A stretch of DNA of 64,000 nt from Diabrotica undecimpunctata (lineage: Eukaryota; Arthropoda; Insecta; Coleoptera; Chrysomelidae): positions 81,059,889-81,123,888 of the forward strand of contig NC_092808.1 in assembly GCF_040954645.1 (NCBI RefSeq), written 5' to 3'. Positions 58,931 to 64,000 of the stretch are shown in pieces (within the stretch, counting starts at the first letter, position 1; each line of letters opens with the position of its first letter). The position numbers were made by a program, and so were the translations under genes. Below the pieces are notes generated by a model that worked only from the letters and a program-made list of their open reading frames with translations, ran no database searches and was not told the origin of the DNA.

Positions 58931-61442
58931 GGTTGATTGTATCATCGCCTTGTCTAAAACTTAATATAACATTTTGATAATAATTTCGTAACGCAGTTTA
59001 ATAAAAGTTTACATTCAACATTAGAGAATGAAAAGAGTAAATATCAAAAGAGTATGTAAAATTAAAAATATGAAAAAGAATTTAAGGAACTTCGATTTAA
59101 TGGAAACGTTAGTTACTAGTTAGTTTAATTTTATGTGAAATATTAAACTCTATTATTGTGAAAAATAATAATAATTCTAATTGGCAAACTTTGAAAAGTC
59201 CTGTATTCATGATATAAATCGCTCAATATATCAAAACCTAAACACTTATTTTAGGTGATCAAAATACAAATAAACTGTATGTGTTTCCACAATGCCATGA
59301 GTCCATGTCATCTAAATTTGTATTTTTCAAGAAAAATGTTGAGTATTTATATGGAAAATAATTTGTAGTGAAAAATTTAATAGTAATTCACGTTTTTACT
59401 TTCACTAAACGATCAGGATATCGTCAAATTTACCAACAGTTTATAACCAAGTCTTATCTCGACATTCAATACTCATTCTGTCACACTTTAAAAATTTCAG
59501 AAACTTATTATTTATGTTTATCATGTAAATGTATAGAAAAACTTAACGAAGTTTGTTTTTTGTGTAATCAACCTTTTTACGTTGAAACCTAAATAAAACT
59601 TTTTTTGATCGGTGCAGTTTTCTATGAATATCAAAAATAATTAAATAAGAGTAAAAAATTGTATCAATCAGAAAAAAACCGACTATAAAGCCACAATATG
59701 GTAGAATTAATAAATAATAAGTTTGTTCAGTAATTGAATTTTAACTTTGGCTTAGAAAAGATGTATTGACAAATATATCTACAAATTGTTATCACTATAA
59801 CTAAGACACAAATTCCATTGTCTCGCTAACCGATGTATAAGTAATTCTGCTTAACAAATTCCTATGGCTGTTGCTCGAACAATTATTTTTAGGCATTTTT
59901 ACTTCTTTATCTTACTGAAAACCATTATCTTTGAACGCGTTTCTGAGCGGCAAAAATTAAAAAATTTCAAGATGATAAATCGAAACCATAGGGTGGATGG
60001 TCTTATATTCTCCATTTCTTTCGCTTTAGATAATATTTTAATACTTTTACAATAGTATTTTATAATTGCTTGAATAAGCTTTTTCAAAATTTTATTATAC
60101 AGATTTTTGTTGATATGCACTTAAGGTTCTCTAAACTATAATCTTTTTTGGTCCACTGACAAAATGCGAGAAACCCATTGCCCATAAACTTTGCTGTAAC
60201 TCAGTTTGCATACGGAACTGAAATTTTTGAAAATGCTTTGCAGTGCACCTAGTCGCGGCTTAAATTCGTTTCTACGCATTTTCAATTCACAGTACTGAAA
60301 TTTGCAAACACAAATGATAGGAATTGATTAGTGTGACGTTTACAAATATATACCCCAGTTACTATGGATATTCACCTCCAAATTTTATCGGACTGGACCG
60401 ATTTATTTAAAATTTGGTAAGTTGATGGGAAAATGTTCAAATAACATTCATGTGGAAATTCTTTTGGTCAAAATAATTACGGGGAAATACATAGAAGATT
60501 AAATTTTAACGGAGTGTTGTTCTATAGAGTTTTTAAAAAGTTAATACTGTTTGAGCTATTTGTGGTTAAAAACAGCGAATCTTCATTAAAAAAAGTCGTA
60601 TGTAGTCTTTTTGAAATTTCAGATCTCAGCATCTCAGAATTTAAATAGTGTGCCATATTGCGGGCAAACAAATTTAAAAATATAGCAAAAGAGACGTGTT
60701 AAACAAATTTCACTGTCGAGTACAATAAAAGTGTAGATAAAATAATTTAATTGTTATTAAACGTCACTGACAATTCATAGACTACTTGAGATTAAAGTGT
60801 TGTTGCTAACACAAGTGTCAATTCAAAAGCATACTTGATGAATATTAAGAAATGTAACGATTACAGTAAAATACATGTATACCTTCGAGTTTAAATAAAT
60901 CGAAAACGGTGATATCTATCGAAATATTACAAGAGCACCTTTTTTGCGTAGATAAGTCTAAGGAAACAATTTTTAAAAAATTTTTTTAAAATATGTAAAA
61001 ATTAAAAAACATGTGACGCAATAACCCCCACTTACCCTCCAAAACTACCCTGTATTAATATAGGATGTGGTAGGTGGTAAGATGAAATTAATTATCCTAA
61101 TGTCTTATAATCACTCCCAAAATATGAACTCCGTATTCAAAACCGTTTAGAAGATATTTGAAAAAATAAGAATTTCAATTCACCCCTTTAAAGGGTTGTA
61201 TCTCACTTATTATTCAGTTTTATAAAGAAGTGTACATAAAGAAGTACCCTTATTTTTGGACGTACTATGAGCTTTAGAAATTAATGTACATAATTCTGAA
61301 CCACCTAGTATATATACATTATATCGAAGCTTAAATTAAATTACTAAATCAAACAAAACAATGATTTTTTTTTGGAGATCATTCCGGAGCGTGAAAAAAT
61401 CCGTATTTTGCAGCTCTCACAAATCTAACGTACGCATTATAG
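58931..61442. other. Unassigned AT-rich region
   Basis: No gene recognised. The stretch ending GAACCACCTAGTATATA near 61299-61315 resembles the ends of mariner-type MITEs, but I found no partner end. Confidence 0.45.
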
Positions 61443-62700
61443 GTTTCTTCTTCTTCTTTTTGTAGTGTCTATCCGTTTCGGTTGTTGGCGCTCATCATGA
61501 GAATCTGTATTTTGTAAACTGCGGCTCTGAAAAGATTTGTGGTTGTAGTGTTGAACCACGTACGTAGATTTTTCAACCAGGCAATTCTTCGCCTTCCTGG
61601 TCCTCGTTTTCCTTCTACTTTTACCTGAAGAATTAATTGTAGCAACTCATATCTCTTGCTGTTCCTCATAATGTGACCGATGTATTTAATTTAAGCTGTT
61701 TTTATTGTCGTAAACAACTCTTTTCCTTTTTGCATTCTTAATAAAACGTCTTGGTTAGTAACGTGATCAGTATAGGATATCTTAAGGATTCTGCGATAAA
61801 GCCACATTTCTAAAGCCTCAATTTTCTTACAGATAGCGTCTGTGGTTCAGTGAAAGTCGATTTCTCTGACTCACTTCTGTGATTCTATTGATTAACTCCT
61901 GGATGGCTTTATAACTGTCAGCGAATACCATCGTGTCATCCGCGTATCTAATATTATTAATACATTCTCCGTTAATTCGAATTCCGGCTTTATAATCTTC
62001 TACTGCTTCTTGAAAGATTTCCTCAGAGTTATGTTAAACAGCAAAGGTGATAGTATACATCCCTGTCGAACCCCATGTTTGATTTTAATATCATTGGATT
62101 GTTCTGCCCCTGTACGGATAGACGATGTTTGATTCCAATAAAGATTGGTAATAGTTCTTAGATCACAGGTGTTTATTCCAATATTTGTGTATACTGTATC
62201 AAATACTTTGTGGTAATCAATGAAGCATGCATAAATATCGTTGAAATAGCTCTATATCGTTGAAATAGCACTTGCATGCTAAAAGCAACCTGTCTTGTAC
62301 TCACCGCGTTCCGAAAACCAAACTGTATATATTCTTTGATGTATGATTTTTAGAAATAACTTTAAAATGTGGCTCATCAAGGTAATGCTCTGAAAATCAT
62401 TGCAGGATACGGATTTTGTTTTCTTTAGTAGAGCAATAAACGTTGACTTTAGCTATGATCTTGGTATTACTCCGTTTAAATAAATGCCATTGAATATTTT
62501 TGTTAGTCGTTGAGTACCGTCGGTGGTTAATAGCTTTATAAGTTCCACATATGCATTGTCAAGTCCAGGAGCTTTGCCATCTTTTAATTGTAATATTGCT
62601 TTTTCACTTCATCTGCATGAATATTAAATGTATCGTGTTTTTGTTCCAACAGCTCTATCTCTTTACACTGTGTTTTTAACCAATTTTTTTTGGCCTTTCG
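61443..62700 (-). pseudogene. LINE RT and C-terminus, decayed
   Basis: Minus strand, 3' part: MRNSKRYELLQLILQVKVEG, RRRIAWLKNLRTWF and an ANNRNG end (61669-61469), preceded by a (GAA)n-like run at the 3' boundary (TTCTTC at about 61447). Further upstream on that strand are a motif C region near 61950-61900 (seen as INNIRYADDTMVF-like residues), a motif B equivalent near 62070 (GVRQGCILSPLLFN-like), and a KDGKAPGLDNAYVEL-like segment near 62580. The 3' end pattern is shared with 11812-12060. The RT is broken in several places. Confidence 0.8.
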
Positions 62701-64000
62701 TATTTCGGTTTTTATTTGTTTTATTGTCTTATATTTGTGTACATTCTTATGTTATTCTTTGATATTCTTTTTTTGGCGGTGTTTAAACTTTACATATTTG
62801 TACTAAAGTAGAACTTATCATTTAATATGTTAATTTTACTTATTCTAATTACCTAGATTGTAATGCATAAAACGCTTAAACAGAGTTTTCCTATTTTTCC
62901 AATTAGAGGTAGTAATAACACCTTAAAAACAAAAATGATACTTAGCCCATGTACAAAAAGGGTGTACATATGTGAAATTATAAATATAATTTCAGTTAAA
63001 GAGGACTGTATTACATAGGGCTGGTTCAAATAAATTAGGATATGTGGTAAAAGGTTATACAGATTATAGCAAATTAAGTTTATATAAAGTCTTACCAATT
63101 CTTCTGCTGCACATACACACACTCGCGGTATTTAGAGGCTTTCAGTCGCGGTTGTTCTTCATACGGGGAAACTGTCCGGTTACCGGTTTCTGAAGACGTG
63201 TTTCGCGGTACTAACACTTAGATCACACGAGATATAGCACATTTCCGTCTGTACACGATTTAAAATAGTACTTGCGGTATTTTTCGCGTAACTATAAGCG
63301 AGAGAGATAATTAGAGTAGAGAAAAAGCGTGGTAAGTCTGTACCAAGCGATAGGTAGCGATTGATAGAGAGATAATACGGCTGCCTAGTAGGACTCAGCA
63401 GACGAAAGAGAGGACGACTGTCTCTAGCAACAGTCAGCAGTCAAGAGAGAGTGTCTGTTATCATCGAGAGACAACAGGCAAGAGAGTGTGACTTTCTTTG
63501 CTATCTTACAACTGTCTGTATTTCTAATGGAGTGGGGTTAAAATGTGAGTAGGAAGGGTTGGAGAACGGGAAATAATTGTTAAATTGTGGTAGAATGGTA
63601 GCTAGTAATACAGCGAAAAAATGACATGATTTTTCGCATGTGAAAAAATTGAACAGCCCATATATAACTTTTGCAGAATATGATAACATAAGCTTAAATC
63701 CAAGTTTTTGCTTTTTGTTTTTGGTTATTTTTGTAAAAATTGCTGTGTCCCAGGCACAGGATGAACAAAATGGTGCACGCGGCCTGTGATTGTGAAATTG
63801 TTACTAATGTCTAGTTGTAGGCCATGTATACCACAGATGGATACAGAAGGTCAAATAGTCTGTTATCTTTCCAGTAAGAGAGTGACACGTGTAAGATGTT
63901 TCAGTTTGTTATTTACTTCCGATGGAAGCGTATCGTCGACTTCACGATTGAAAAAAGTTAAAATCGTGCACAATAACAAACAACTCTGTTATTAAGAGTT
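62701..64000. other. Unassigned region with a GC-richer block
   Basis: 63120-63500 is noticeably richer in GC than its surroundings, has GAGAGA-type motifs and several TCAGT-like initiator sequences, but no frame. It could be a promoter or 5' leader of a gene or of a LINE running to the right. A 69-codon frame at 63786-63995 has no recognisable product. Confidence 0.35.

Overview
The window reads as repeat-dense, AT-rich nuclear DNA of an arthropod, most likely an insect. I base this on the mixture of piggyBac, Tc1/mariner, BEL/Pao, Penelope-like, RTE/BovB-like and I/jockey-like elements and on short (57-66 nt) GT-AG introns in the one spliced gene I can model. A large TE-rich beetle genome would fit, but the sequence does not fix the species. 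I found no convincing single-copy host gene, tRNA, rRNA or CRISPR array. Almost everything recognisable is a transposable element (TE), and most copies are broken.

Layout. 1-6.7 kb: a direct duplication, then two copies of a long-terminal-repeat-armed Tc1/mariner-type element. 6.7-9.2 kb: an antisense LINE interrupted by a 212-bp hairpin element with a 12-bp target duplication. 10.8-20.9 kb: decayed pieces of at least five LINEs and one Penelope-like GIY-YIG element. 22.4-28.3 kb: a piggyBac element flanked by TTAA; nested in it is a complete 2.65-kb transposon with 29-bp terminal inverted repeats, an ATTT target duplication and one three-exon gene for a DUF7869-type protein of 576 residues. 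29.1-33.2 kb: a nearly intact two-ORF LINE. 34.6-35.1 kb: a 109-bp inverted repeat with a (TA)n centre. 37.5-43.1 kb: a full-length LINE (ORF1; EN-RT-RNase H ORF2) with an 11-bp target duplication, inserted in the C-terminal coding region of an older LINE. 43.7-44.3 kb: a THAP/P-element-like relic. 47.6-51 kb: a LINE cut by a BEL/Pao element, itself cut by a small internally deleted BEL/Pao element. 53.2-55.5 kb: a second piggyBac relic cut by a 1.1-kb element rich in CCAACGTTGG palindromes. 55.9-62.7 kb: a mariner-like relic, a ~131-bp tandem repeat and another LINE fragment.

The genes do not form a pathway; what links them is the insertion history. In two places (37.5-43.1 kb and 49.1-50.0 kb) removing the inner element and one target copy puts the outer reading frame back in register, which supports the nesting. 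The most interesting object is the DUF7869 transposon at 24974-27621: its ends, target duplication, subterminal motif copies and intact spliced gene together argue that this widely 'uncharacterised' protein family is a transposase. Seven long (TA)n arrays are scattered through the window and at least one sits as the 3' tail of a LINE.
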